From positions 179,140 through 243,139 of the forward strand of contig NZ_JAABNT010000006.1 of the NCBI RefSeq assembly GCF_010667575.1: DNA of 64,000 bases, given 5' to 3'. The DNA is from Sulfitobacter sediminilitoris (GTDB taxonomy: Bacteria > Pseudomonadota > Alphaproteobacteria > Rhodobacterales > Rhodobacteraceae). Positions 1 to 8,299 of this stretch are shown piece after piece; position 1 is the stretch's first letter; every line of letters starts with the position of its first letter. A program made the position numbers and the translations under genes. Under the pieces are notes generated by a model, which was not told the origin of the DNA, ran no database searches, and saw only the letters and a program-made list of their open reading frames with translations.

Positions 1-248
1 TCGGCCTTGGCGCGGGGTAAACAGACAATTGACACCGCATAGCGCCCCTCAGCTTCGACACGCGCATCGTATCCACGCCCTTCCCAGGCATCGTAGAATG
101 GTTTGAAGTCGTGGATGATGTCGCACCGGTCGGGCGTCAACCCGGCCAGATCCGCATCCACTGGTGGCCTGTAAACGGCAATCCGCCCTTCTTCCGGCAG
201 ATCCAGTCCCCCGCCGCCAAGCGCCACCTGCAATCGCGCGTCAATCAC
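1..248 (-). CDS. Class I SAM-dependent methyltransferase, RsmC-like (N-terminal part, cut by window edge)
   Basis: The reverse strand from a GTG codon at 248 stays open to the window edge, about 82 residues. The translation contains GGGGLDLPEEGRIAVYRPP and ends near IVCLPRAKA, which resembles the N-terminal domain of alphaproteobacterial RsmC-type 16S rRNA guanine methyltransferases. That domain is a degenerate methyltransferase fold; the catalytic half with the NPP(F/Y) motif would lie outside the window. The start lies 3 bp after the clpS stop, so the two genes are probably co-transcribed. The assignment rests on a short fragment, and other class I methyltransferases are possible. Confidence 0.6.
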   Translation of the reverse strand, partial: MIDARLQVALGGGGLDLPEEGRIAVYRPPVDADLAGLTPDRCDIIHDFKPFYDAWEGRGYDARVEAEGRYAVSIVCLPRAKA

Positions 249-251
249 GCG

Positions 252-593
252 CTATTCTTCTTTTTCCATGGTGCATTGCAGCGGGTGCTGATGACGCCGC
301 GCAAAATCCATCACCTGCGCAACCTTTGTCTCGGCAATCTCGTGGCTAAACACGCCAACCACCGCCAGACCCTTCTTATGGACTGTCAGCATGATCTCGA
401 ACGCCTGGGCGTGGTTGAGTCCAAAAAACCGCTCAAGCACATGCACTACAAATTCCATTGGCGTGAAATCATCGTTAAGCAGCAACACCTTATATAGTGG
501 TGGCCGCTTGGTCTTGGGCTTGGCTTTGGTCAGAAGGCCGGTTTCACCGTCTTCGTCCGACCGATCTGCCATCATGAAGTCATCAAGGCGCAT
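252..593 (-). CDS. clpS: ATP-dependent Clp protease adaptor ClpS
   Basis: This small protein of about 107-113 residues binds the ClpA N-domain and delivers N-degron substrates to ClpAP. The core is clear: [20 protein letters not shown] followed by the conserved HKKG and the EIAETK segment. The variable N-terminus is charged, as usual. Two starts are possible. The ATG at 593 has GGAG about 6 bp upstream and is used here; the ATG at 575 gives the more usual MMADRS start. The frame is open upstream to 1367, but that part lies antisense to the HAD gene and is not coding. The methyltransferase gene follows 3 bp downstream. Confidence 0.93.
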   Translation of the reverse strand: MRLDDFMMADRSDEDGETGLLTKAKPKTKRPPLYKVLLLNDDFTPMEFVVHVLERFFGLNHAQAFEIMLTVHKKGLAVVGVFSHEIAETKVAQVMDFARRHQHPLQCTMEKEE

Positions 594-683
594 TGCTGCT
601 CCGATGGGTTGAGTTACGTGGTTACGAGTCGTGAGAGGCGTTATATAACCTCCTGCGGGATTTAGAAAAGAGGGATGCGGCAA

Positions 684-1391
684 ATGAGCGTGACACTGAC
701 AACTGTCGGCCTTGATGCAGATGACACGCTTTGGCACAACGAACGGTTTTTCGCGATGACGCAGGACCATTTCGCCGACCTGCTGCGCGACCATACTGAG
801 AAAGATCACCTGATGGAGCGGCTTTTGGCTGCTGAACGCCGCAACCTGCCGCATTATGGCTTTGGGATCAAAGGCTTCACCCTGTCGATGATCGAAACGG
901 CGGTCGAGGTTACCGAGGGCAAAGTGCCTGCCAGCGTGATTGCGGAAATCCTTGATGCGGGGCGTGATATGCTCTCGCATCCGATTGAACTGCTGCCGCA
1001 CGCCGAGGACACGGTGCGGGCACTGCGAAATGATTACAAATTGATCCTGATCACCAAGGGCGACCTCCTCGATCAGGAACGCAAGCTGGCGCAGTCCGGA
1101 TTGCGTGATCATTTTGACGCGATCGAGATCGTGTCGGACAAGACACCGGCAGTCTATGCCGAAATATTCATCCGCCACGGCACCGGAGCCGATCAGGGGT
1201 TGATGGCAGGCAATTCGATGGCATCGGACGTGGTACCGATGATCACAGCGGGCGGCTGGGGCGTATATGTCCCGCATGCACTGACCTGGGCCATTGAACA
1301 TGCGCAGCCCCCCGCAGATACGGCCCGATTTACCGAACTGCCAGACCTTGGCGCGCTGCCCGATCATATTCGATCTGTCACCCGTGCCTGA
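684..1391 (+). CDS. HAD-family hydrolase
   Basis: The predicted product is a soluble phosphatase-like HAD enzyme of about 235 residues. Motif I is visible near the N-terminus as GLDADDTLW (DxDDT), motif II as LILITKGD, and the C-terminal loop as [23 protein letters not shown]. This matches the YjjG/HAD-IA-like subfamily with a helical cap between motifs I and II. An ATG at 675 is also possible, but it sits directly against the GAGGG Shine-Dalgarno; the ATG at 684 has better spacing. The gene is divergent from clpS. The substrate cannot be told from sequence. Confidence 0.85.
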   Translation: MSVTLTTVGLDADDTLWHNERFFAMTQDHFADLLRDHTEKDHLMERLLAAERRNLPHYGFGIKGFTLSMIETAVEVTEGKVPASVIAEILDAGRDMLSHPIELLPHAEDTVRALRNDYKLILITKGDLLDQERKLAQSGLRDHFDAIEIVSDKTPAVYAEIFIRHGTGADQGLMAGNSMASDVVPMITAGGWGVYVPHALTWAIEHAQPPADTARFTELPDLGALPDHIRSVTRA

Positions 1392-1635
1392 CCCTCAAAA
1401 TCCGAGACTCAAACCGGGGCAATCCGGCCTCATTCCCGCCACATTCCTGCCATAATACCCCCTATGGTGGGGCCCTTCGCGCATACCGCAAAATGTTGAC
1501 ACCGCACAGCGGCAATTTTGCCTAATTCCCTTGATTCAAAGGGTTTATCGAAAACCCGACCTGTGTTAGCATTTTCTTATAAAAATATGGCCAGTCGAAA
1601 AATCGGCGGTCTGAGGCAGAAAAAGGCAGGTTATC

Positions 1636-3102
1636 ATGAAGGCGCGACGCGTATCGTCGGCCCGTTTCGGGTTGTTTTTCATTACTGCGATTTGGTTACT
1701 TGTACTCGTGCCCCTCAGCGCGATCGCAGCGCCCTATGCTGCCTATGTGATGGATGCCCGCACCGGAAAGGTACTGCATTCCCGCAACGCGGATACACGC
1801 CTGCATCCTGCATCGCTGACCAAGATGATGACGCTCTACGTTGCCTTTGAAGCGATCAAGCGGGGCGAAATCTCTCTCGACAGCAAGGTTACGATTTCGA
1901 AGAAGGCCGCAGCGGAGCCCCCCAGCAAACTTGGCCTGCGCCCCGGCCAACGCATCGCTTTGCGCTATCTCATCCGCGCGGCGGCTGTGAAATCCGCCAA
2001 TGATGCCGCCACCGCGATCGGCGAGGCCATTTCAGGCTCCGAAGCACGCTTTGCCCGCCGGATGAACCGCACGGCCAAGGCCTTGGGCATGACGCGCACA
2101 ACCTTTAAGAACATGCACGGCCTGACCGAAGCCGGACATCTGTCCACCGCGCACGACATGACCATCATGGGGCGGCATCTGCTCTATGATTTCCCTCAGT
2201 ACTACAATCTGTTCTCCCGGATCACCGCCGATGCCGGTGTGCGCAAGGTCAGCCATACCAATCGCCGCTTCCTGAACTCCTACAAGGGTGCAGACGGTAT
2301 CAAAACCGGCTACACCCGCGCCGCAGGTTTCAATCTGACAGCCTCCGCCGAACGCGGGAATGAGCGGATCATCGTAACGGTCTTTGGGGGCAAGTCCACA
2401 ACCTCGCGCAACGCCAAGGTAGCCGAACTGATGGATCTTGGTTTTCGTCGCGCACCGTCGCGTGCGCCGCTGCGCAAACCGAAGGCACCTGTTTACGCGG
2501 ATGTCGAAGCCGCCCCGGCGAAGCCAAGCGTGAACCCCGGTTCCACCGCGGGTGGCGCGGGCAAAACCATTCGTCTTGTTGGCGCTGTAAAGACCTCCAA
2601 ACGCCCGATGTTGCGCCCTGGAACACAGGCCCCGGTCCTGGTTGCCACGGCTGCCGAAGCACCTGTGACAAACGCCGACATCACCGCAGCGCTGCAAGAA
2701 GCGGTGACAACCCCTGCCCCCGCCCCGAAACCACAAGTGACACGGGTTTCGGCGAACGCGTCCATTCGCCCCGCATTACGACCCAGAACCACCCCCGTTG
2801 TAACGGCCGCCCGCAAGAAGCGTGTGGTTGAACAAGAGATCGTTACCCGCGTCTCAACCTCTGGAGGACGTCATTGGGGTGTGAACGTTGGCCGCTACCC
2901 CAGCCGCTACGCCGCTGAAAAGATCTTGCTGAAGACGGCACTGACCGAGATGGCGACACTGGATGGCACCCTAAGGAAGGTCGTACGCCGACCGCAGGGG
3001 TTCGACGCCAACTTCCTTGGCATGACCCGTGAGAGCGCTGACCTGGCCTGTCGTCGCTTGGCGGCACGCAACATCAGTTGCTTTATGATCGGGCCGGGTT
3101 GA
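1636..3102 (+). CDS. D-alanyl-D-alanine carboxypeptidase (S11/PBP5 family) with C-terminal SPOR domain
   Basis: This periplasmic low-molecular-weight penicillin-binding protein trims the terminal D-Ala from peptidoglycan pentapeptides. An N-terminal signal peptide ends near residue 31 (SAIAAPYAA). The three active-site motifs are present: SLTK at about 60-63, SAN at 120-122 and KTG at 223-225. A proline/alanine-rich linker (about 270-410) leads to a C-terminal SPOR-like domain (GGRHWGVNVGRYPSRYAAEK, then ISCFMIGPG), which suggests recruitment to denuded glycan at the division septum. The fusion lengthens the protein to 488 residues, against about 390 for classical DacA/DacF. Its end overlaps the convergent LysR gene by 20 bp. 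Confidence 0.93.
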   Translation: MKARRVSSARFGLFFITAIWLLVLVPLSAIAAPYAAYVMDARTGKVLHSRNADTRLHPASLTKMMTLYVAFEAIKRGEISLDSKVTISKKAAAEPPSKLGLRPGQRIALRYLIRAAAVKSANDAATAIGEAISGSEARFARRMNRTAKALGMTRTTFKNMHGLTEAGHLSTAHDMTIMGRHLLYDFPQYYNLFSRITADAGVRKVSHTNRRFLNSYKGADGIKTGYTRAAGFNLTASAERGNERIIVTVFGGKSTTSRNAKVAELMDLGFRRAPSRAPLRKPKAPVYADVEAAPAKPSVNPGSTAGGAGKTIRLVGAVKTSKRPMLRPGTQAPVLVATAAEAPVTNADITAALQEAVTTPAPAPKPQVTRVSANASIRPALRPRTTPVVTAARKKRVVEQEIVTRVSTSGGRHWGVNVGRYPSRYAAEKILLKTALTEMATLDGTLRKVVRRPQGFDANFLGMTRESADLACRRLAARNISCFMIGPG

Positions 3103-3979
3103 CCCCTGCCTCCCGCGCCTCGCGGCGCAGCCAGGATACAAAATCCTTGACCGACTGCCGCAACACGCCGGGGCGCGTGACGATGTGATACCCGGCGTCT
3201 GGCGTTTCCTCGACATGCAATTCCCTGAGGCGGCCCGCCGCGACATCGCGGGCCACAAATTCGCGCACTGTGACAGCAACCCCCTGACCGTCCCGAGCGC
3301 CATCCAGCATCAGGTTGCCCGGCACCTGCATCATTCCCTTTGTCATTTCCGATACGCCAAACCGCCGCAACCAACGGGTACCTTCCGAGGTGCCGAATTC
3401 TTCGAGCCAAGGGTACTCGGCCAACTGGTTCAGGTCAGTAATTGGCTTGTCTCCAACCAGTGACGGCGCCGCGACAACAACCATGGGCGATTGCAGCAGC
3501 ATTTCGGCCTCCACGCCGGGCCACGGGCCGGTGCCATAGCGGACGGCCACATCAATCCCGTCCGCGCCCAGGGAAACCACATTTGCTGAAGGATCAATCA
3601 TCAGATCCACATTGGGATGAATGGCCCGAAACTTTGGCAAGCGCGGCATCAGCCATGATGCGGCAAAGGTTGGGGTAACAGAAATATGCAGCGGGCGCGT
3701 GGCTTGTTGACCGGTGATCTCTTCGACGACCTCGATCATGTCCCCAAACACATCTTGCAGCACGGATGCCAATCGGCCCCCGTCAGTTGTCAGTTCAAGA
3801 TTGCGGCCCGACCGGTCCAGCAAAGTCACATCAAGATGTTGCTCCAACGCGCGCAATTGCTGGCTGATTGCTGCATGGCTGACGCCCAACGCCTCGCCTG
3901 CTGCTGTGACATTGCGCGTCTCCGCAAAGGCCGCAAAGGCGCGCAAAGCAGAAAGCGGGGGCAGGATACGCCAGTTCAT
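3083..3979 (-). CDS. LysR-family transcriptional regulator (GcvA-like)
   Basis: About 298 residues. The N-terminal winged HTH is clear: LPPLSALRAFAAFAETRNVT, then GVSHAAISQQLRALEQHL. The C-terminal effector-binding domain begins near PLHISVTPTFAASWLMPRL, a form common in GcvA-type regulators. The start is placed at the MNWRILPP methionine (3979) because the preceding in-frame residues resemble translated intergenic DNA. The gene is divergent from a 48-residue ORF and an isochorismatase-family gene that is now broken, so its original target may be lost. It overlaps the carboxypeptidase 3' end. Confidence 0.9.
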   Translation of the reverse strand: MNWRILPPLSALRAFAAFAETRNVTAAGEALGVSHAAISQQLRALEQHLDVTLLDRSGRNLELTTDGGRLASVLQDVFGDMIEVVEEITGQQATRPLHISVTPTFAASWLMPRLPKFRAIHPNVDLMIDPSANVVSLGADGIDVAVRYGTGPWPGVEAEMLLQSPMVVVAAPSLVGDKPITDLNQLAEYPWLEEFGTSEGTRWLRRFGVSEMTKGMMQVPGNLMLDGARDGQGVAVTVREFVARDVAAGRLRELHVEETPDAGYHIVTRPGVLRQSVKDFVSWLRREAREAGVNPARS

Positions 3980-4078
3980 ATTAAATCTCAGCTTACATAA
4001 ATTGAATTTCGATGACTCGTATAGATGCGTCATTTCCCCATAAATGATGGCACCAAGTCAATCACGAAAGGAAATGAA

Positions 4079-4225
4079 ATGTTAAATATCTATGCGCAGT
4101 CCTTTATGACCGCGACCCGCACGACCGGGGTCGAGCTTCACGAGGTTCCCTCAAAGAACAAGGGCGCGCGCCGCCGCTGGTTCTCTCGCCCCAAGACCGT
4201 TCTGGTTGATCTCAGAAAACTGTGA
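4079..4225 (+). CDS. Small basic protein of unknown function (48 aa)
   Basis: A short ORF with a convincing ribosome-binding site (AAAGGAAATGAA directly upstream of the ATG). The product is strongly basic in its second half (GARRRWFSRPKTVLVDLRKL) and has no signal peptide or membrane segment. Its stop codon overlaps the start of the isochorismatase remnant (ATGA-like), so the two were probably one transcription unit divergent from the LysR gene. I do not recognise a family. The good RBS, the tight coupling and the lack of a competing frame support it being translated. Confidence 0.5.
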   Translation: MLNIYAQSFMTATRTTGVELHEVPSKNKGARRRWFSRPKTVLVDLRKL

Positions 4226-4481
4226 GCAAGCCATTGCCTCAAAACAACGCGTTGATCATCATTGATATCCAGAACGACTATTTCACCGGCGGCCTGTGGT
4301 CCGTTGACCAGATGGACCATATGGCGGCCAAGGCCGCCGAGATTTTGGCTACGAGGTCACGGTTATCGCTGATGCACGCGGCGCCAAAGTACAGTCATTT
4401 GGCTGCGTAAATATGAGCTCAGAGCAGGTTCAGGCGGCGTTCCTCGGGCCGCTCGCCATGTCATATGCAAAGGTTATTTGA
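4222..4481 (+). pseudogene. Isochorismatase-family cysteine hydrolase, internally deleted and frameshifted
   Basis: The first ~37 codons encode a typical isochorismatase-fold start (NNALIIIDIQNDYFTGGLW, with the catalytic Asp in IIDIQNDY). At about 4345 the family reading switches frame: frame 1 continues briefly as TRSRLSLMHAAPK and stops. The other frame resumes as GYEVTVIADARGAKVQSFGC and ends SYAKVI at 4481, which is the family C-terminus. The central region with the catalytic Lys and Cys, roughly 100 residues, is missing. This is therefore a deletion pseudogene, not a single sequencing slip. The following membrane-protein gene starts 2 bp after the remnant's stop. Confidence 0.8.
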
Positions 4482-4482
4482 G

Positions 4483-4746
4483 ATGTCTTCTACTCATCAC
4501 TTTCCTGCCTCCTCGCGCCTGATCGAACGCGAACACTTTATCCTCATCGTCAAGTGGATAGCCTCTATCTTGCAGATCATGGGTTATTCAGCGACAGCGT
4601 TCGGGTTCACGCCCCTCAACATCTATCTGTTCCTGATTGGCCTTGTTGGCTGGTTCAGCGTGGGCCTGTTGTGGCGTGACAAAGCGATCATGCTCATTCA
4701 CGTCGTGGCCCTGGCCGCCATGATCGCCGGACTGATCACCGCCTAA
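4483..4746 (+). CDS. Small integral membrane protein (possibly DUF6552)
   Basis: 87 residues with about three hydrophobic segments: one near FILIVKWIASILQIMGYSAT, one near FTPLNIYLFLIGLVGWFSVG and one at the C-terminus (AIMLIHVVALAAMIAGLITA). It resembles a small uncharacterised membrane protein found widely in Rhodobacteraceae; the DUF6552 label is from memory and unsure. Its start lies right after the stop of the isochorismatase remnant, so it was probably translationally coupled to that gene. It is convergent with the DUF2189 gene, with a 4-bp overlap. Confidence 0.7.
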   Translation: MSSTHHFPASSRLIEREHFILIVKWIASILQIMGYSATAFGFTPLNIYLFLIGLVGWFSVGLLWRDKAIMLIHVVALAAMIAGLITA

Positions 4747-5516
4747 GCGTCCGTGTCAGATACCAATTTATAAAGATGCCACGTCGCGTGCCCAAGCACG
4801 GGCATGGCGATAAAAAGCCCCAGAAACAACGGCATCATCGCCGCCAATGTCACGGCAGCGATGAACAATCCCCACATCAAGTAGGCACCGAAGGTTTCAG
4901 CCACCGCGCCAATGGATTTGAGAAGTGCCGTGATAAAATCCACGTCACGGTCCAGCAGCATCGGCATGCCCAAAACGCTGATTGCAAAAACAAAGATCGC
5001 AAAGATCGCGCCGACAGCACTGCCAAACCCCAGCATCGACAGCCCTTCAGCGGTCAGGAAAACCTCCAGTGACGACGACACATTGGTCATCGGGGAAAGC
5101 CCGAGAAAAAGCGCAAAGATCATATGGCCCAGAAAGAACCAGAACATGAACGTGACGATGATGATGGCAGAGAGCCATGGTAATTGCCCGCCGCGTTGTG
5201 ACCAGACCTCGCTGAACACCTCACCAAAGCCGGCTGCATCCCCTTCGGACCGGCGACGGCTGAGCTCATAAAACCCCACCGCGCCCAGCGTGCCGACAAG
5301 CGGAAATCCCATGACGGCCAAGATCAACCAAAAGGTATGACCCGTCACATATGTGATCCAGGTCATCAACAATCCGGCGATGACGAAGAAGCTGGCAAAC
5401 ACAAGATCCGGGATGGGATTGGCAATGAAGTCGCGAAATCCCATCGACAGGGCAGAAGTGAAATCACTGGGCGTTGGACGACGCAGTGATGGCGGGCCAT
5501 GAGGTCTTTCAGTCAT
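4743..5516 (-). CDS. DUF2189 domain-containing integral membrane protein
   Basis: 257 residues with about six transmembrane helices (for example VFASFFVIAGLLMTWITYVT, LSAIIIVTFMFWFFLGHMIF and LFIAAVTLAAMMPLFLGLFI). The cytosolic N-terminus is proline/arginine-rich. Length and layout match DUF2189, a family of unknown function that is often near respiratory genes in alphaproteobacteria. I see no motif that would indicate an activity. It is transcribed alone, with the ABC-type membrane protein gene upstream on the same strand after about 60 bp. Confidence 0.85.
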   Translation of the reverse strand: MTERPHGPPSLRRPTPSDFTSALSMGFRDFIANPIPDLVFASFFVIAGLLMTWITYVTGHTFWLILAVMGFPLVGTLGAVGFYELSRRRSEGDAAGFGEVFSEVWSQRGGQLPWLSAIIIVTFMFWFFLGHMIFALFLGLSPMTNVSSSLEVFLTAEGLSMLGFGSAVGAIFAIFVFAISVLGMPMLLDRDVDFITALLKSIGAVAETFGAYLMWGLFIAAVTLAAMMPLFLGLFIAMPVLGHATWHLYKLVSDTDA

Positions 5517-5576
5517 GCAGACACTATCGCCCGATTTCAGGAAAAATCAAAACTTTCTGATGTCTGACACTCGTGT

Positions 5577-6602
5577 TCAACTTTTCTTGCGCTGCCCGGC
5601 CAAGGGGGGCATCGGCTCTGTCACTTCTGGATCCATGCCTTTGGGAAAGCTGTCAATCAGGATGCCGTACCGCATATGCGCGTCCGTGATGGCACCATAT
5701 GACCCGATCAGTTCACGTATGGGTCCACCCAGACGTTCAAGGCCAGACACGAAGGCCAGGATCACGCCCACTTCGACTTCTCCCTGGATCACCAGATAAC
5801 CGCCCCAGGCGATAACGCCGAATGGCCCCAGAGAGATGAGCAGATTATTCAGTGTTTTCATGATGTTCTTGACCATCAAAAAGCGCGTTCGTAATTGCAA
5901 AATCTGGTCCGTCAGCTTCGTGAACCCGTCTGGCGGCGGTTTGTCGAGCAAGTCAGGTTCTGCATTATCGACGATGAAATTACCCAAGCTGCGCACGGTA
6001 ATCGCCTTTTCCGCCGCCAGCCGGTTCATGCGCGCCTGAAAGATCGGCACGATAATGAACTGCGGGGTGTAGAGCGCCAGCGCGATGCCTGCGACCATCG
6101 GTTCGATGTAAAACATGTACCCCAGCACGGTGCAGAGCGTCCCGATCTGCAGCAACGGCCCGGAGATTGCCGATCCTGCAAACCCGCCCAGTTTTTCGGT
6201 TTCGCTGGACAGCATCGACACCACAGCCCCTTCATCGACCACGTCATCGCCGTTCTCACTGGCCGTCATCAGCGACGGCGGCGTGATGGTGTAGATATGA
6301 TAGTAAACAGAGCGCCGCAGAGCGTGGACAATTCGCGCTGATATCAACTCTCGCTGGACGCGCATGGCAAACTTGAGGCCCGCAGCGGTCAAAAGAGCAA
6401 GAACGTAAAGGCCCGCAAGCTGGATCAACAGGCTGACGTTGCCGTTTGCAACGGCATCATCCAGCATCCGCCGCTGAAGCTCCAACGGCACCGGCGCAAG
6501 TGGTAAGAGTGCGAGTGTCATGCAGATGACGACGATTTGCCGCCATTTTGAATAGCGAAAGATGTAACGGTAAACCGACTGGGGCATTTCGCGCGGGGGC
6601 AT
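5577..6602 (-). CDS. ABC exporter-type transmembrane domain protein without ATPase domain
   Basis: 341 residues with the six-helix type I ABC exporter core. Segments such as IVVICMTLALLPLAPVPLEL, AGLYVLALLTAAGLKFAMRV and a C-terminal pair near NNLLISLGPFGVIAWGGYLV are visible, with long helical extensions between them. The protein ends naturally (LAGQRKKS), and no Walker A, signature or Walker B follows on either frame. It is therefore either a naturally NBD-less exporter half or one that borrows an ATPase. The start is placed at the ATG at 6602 because the upstream in-frame GTG lacks a good RBS. No partner ATPase is adjacent; the yejF ATPase upstream belongs to an importer. Confidence 0.75.
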   Translation of the reverse strand: MPPREMPQSVYRYIFRYSKWRQIVVICMTLALLPLAPVPLELQRRMLDDAVANGNVSLLIQLAGLYVLALLTAAGLKFAMRVQRELISARIVHALRRSVYYHIYTITPPSLMTASENGDDVVDEGAVVSMLSSETEKLGGFAGSAISGPLLQIGTLCTVLGYMFYIEPMVAGIALALYTPQFIIVPIFQARMNRLAAEKAITVRSLGNFIVDNAEPDLLDKPPPDGFTKLTDQILQLRTRFLMVKNIMKTLNNLLISLGPFGVIAWGGYLVIQGEVEVGVILAFVSGLERLGGPIRELIGSYGAITDAHMRYGILIDSFPKGMDPEVTEPMPPLAGQRKKS

Positions 6603-6682
6603 AGGCTTGCTCTCGTTCTTCCCAGCAAGCAGTGACACTGTTCTAGGTCAAAATCAAAGTCTTGTCGGTCACGTGTCCATGA

Positions 6683-6715
6683 TCAGAGGGAAAGGCACCG
6701 CAAAATGCCCTCTGA
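6683..6715 (-). terminator. Inverted repeat / possible terminator after yejF
   Basis: TCAGAGGG at 6683-6690 pairs perfectly with CCCTCTGA at 6708-6715, just past the yejF stop codon. There is no clear T-run, so intrinsic termination is plausible but not certain. Confidence 0.4.
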
Positions 6716-6718
6716 CGG

Positions 6719-8299
6719 TCAGGTTGCCGCCTGAAGTAGCGTCCGGGTGTAGCTGGACTGTGGGCGCTCATAGAGATCGGCAACCGGTCCGTATTCCACG
6801 ACATCGCCGCGCTTCATCACCAGCACCTTGTGCGACATTGCGCGGACAACGTTCAGATCGTGGCTGATGAACAGATAGGCCAGACCGTATTTCACCTGCA
6901 GACTGCGCAGCAAATCGACGATCTGTACCTGTACCGTCATATCAAGCGCGGAGGTCGGCTCATCCAACACCAACAGCCGCGGGCGCAACACCATGGCGCG
7001 GGCAATCGCGATACGCTGGCGCTGTCCGCCTGAGAACTCATGCGGATACCGATCCATCGTTGCGGGGTCGAGACCAACTTCAAGCATCACCTCATGGACC
7101 AGCTCGCGCTGATTGCGGTCCGGGTCTACCTTGTGGATGGTCAGCCCCTCCGCGATGATCTGAAAGCAGGTCATCCGCGGGCTGAGCGATCCGAAAGGGT
7201 CCTGAAAAACGATCTGCATGTCCTTGCGCAACCGCCGCAATTCCCGCGTGGACCATTTGCGCACGTCCTGATCCATGAACGTGATGCCGCCGTCAGAAGC
7301 GATCAAGCGCATGATACCAAGTGCAAGCGTCGTCTTGCCAGAGCCAGACTCGCCCACGATCCCCAATGTTTCGCCCGCACGCACAGAAAGCGTAGCGTCG
7401 TTCACAGCCTTCACGTGTCCGACAGTGCGCCGCAGCAAACCTTCGGTAATGGGGAACCAGATCTTGAGGTGATCTGTCTTTACAATCTCTTCTGCGCCCT
7501 CCGGGACCGGGGCAGGCTCCCCCGTCGGTTCGGCGCTCAGCAGCTTTATTGTGTATGGATGTTGGGGGTTCTCGAAAATGTCTTTCGTCGGACCCTGCTC
7601 AACGATCTCGCCCTGCTGCATGACACAGACGCGATCAGCAATGCGGCGCACGATGCCAAGATCGTGTGTGATGAACAGCAGCCCCATCCCCTCGCTGTCC
7701 TTGAGTTCTTTTAAAAGGTCGAGGATCTGTGCCTGTATCGTCACGTCCAGCGCCGTCGTCGGCTCGTCCGCGATCAGTACATCGGGCTTGTTCGCCAGCG
7801 CCATCGCGATCATAACGCGTTGTCGCTGACCGCCGGACAACTGGTGGGGATAGGCCCCCAGACGGCTTTGCGCGTCCTGAATCCCTACTTTCTCAAGCAG
7901 TTCAAGAATGCGCGCGCGCGCCGTCGCGCCCGCAATCCCCTGATGCAGTGCCAGACTTTCGGCCAACTGCTTTTCAATGGTGTGCAGCGGGTTCAGCGAT
8001 GTCATCGGCTCCTGAAAGATAAAGCTGATGTCGTTGCCGCGCACCTTGCGGAGCATCTTTTCATCGGCACCAATCATCTGCTGGCCGTCATAGGTGACGG
8101 AGCCAGTTACCTGTGCGCTGTCACCAAGCAGTGACACGGTGGAGAGCGCAGAAACCGATTTGCCAGATCCAGATTCACCCACCAGCGCCACCGTTTCGCC
8201 CCGCTCGACCGCAAAGCTCACGTTGCGCACCGCCTGGGTAAGCTTGCCATCCTGTCGGAACGACACCGACAGGTCTTTGACCTCTAACAGCGCGCTCAT
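6719..8299 (-). CDS. yejF: Peptide ABC importer ATP-binding protein, two fused NBDs (YejF)
   Basis: 526 residues with two complete ABC ATPase domains. Domain 1 has Walker A GESGSGKS, signature LSGGQRQR and Walker B VLIADEP. Domain 2 (from about residue 270) has GESGSGKTT, FSGGQRQR and LLVLDEP. Each is followed by the oligopeptide-transporter C-terminal extension (PQHPYTIKLL; RPQSSYTRTLL). This powers uptake of peptides, or of peptidyl antibiotics such as microcin C in enteric homologues. It is the last gene of yejABEF and overlaps yejE by 4 bp (ATGA), indicating translational coupling. Confidence 0.95.
   Translation of the reverse strand: MSALLEVKDLSVSFRQDGKLTQAVRNVSFAVERGETVALVGESGSGKSVSALSTVSLLGDSAQVTGSVTYDGQQMIGADEKMLRKVRGNDISFIFQEPMTSLNPLHTIEKQLAESLALHQGIAGATARARILELLEKVGIQDAQSRLGAYPHQLSGGQRQRVMIAMALANKPDVLIADEPTTALDVTIQAQILDLLKELKDSEGMGLLFITHDLGIVRRIADRVCVMQQGEIVEQGPTKDIFENPQHPYTIKLLSAEPTGEPAPVPEGAEEIVKTDHLKIWFPITEGLLRRTVGHVKAVNDATLSVRAGETLGIVGESGSGKTTLALGIMRLIASDGGITFMDQDVRKWSTRELRRLRKDMQIVFQDPFGSLSPRMTCFQIIAEGLTIHKVDPDRNQRELVHEVMLEVGLDPATMDRYPHEFSGGQRQRIAIARAMVLRPRLLVLDEPTSALDMTVQVQIVDLLRSLQVKYGLAYLFISHDLNVVRAMSHKVLVMKRGDVVEYGPVADLYERPQSSYTRTLLQAAT

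Noticed and set aside
594..1367. Reverse-strand open frame extending clpS upstream to 371 codons
   Set aside because: It is antisense to the HAD hydrolase gene. ClpS is normally about 110 residues and a good RBS precedes the internal start.
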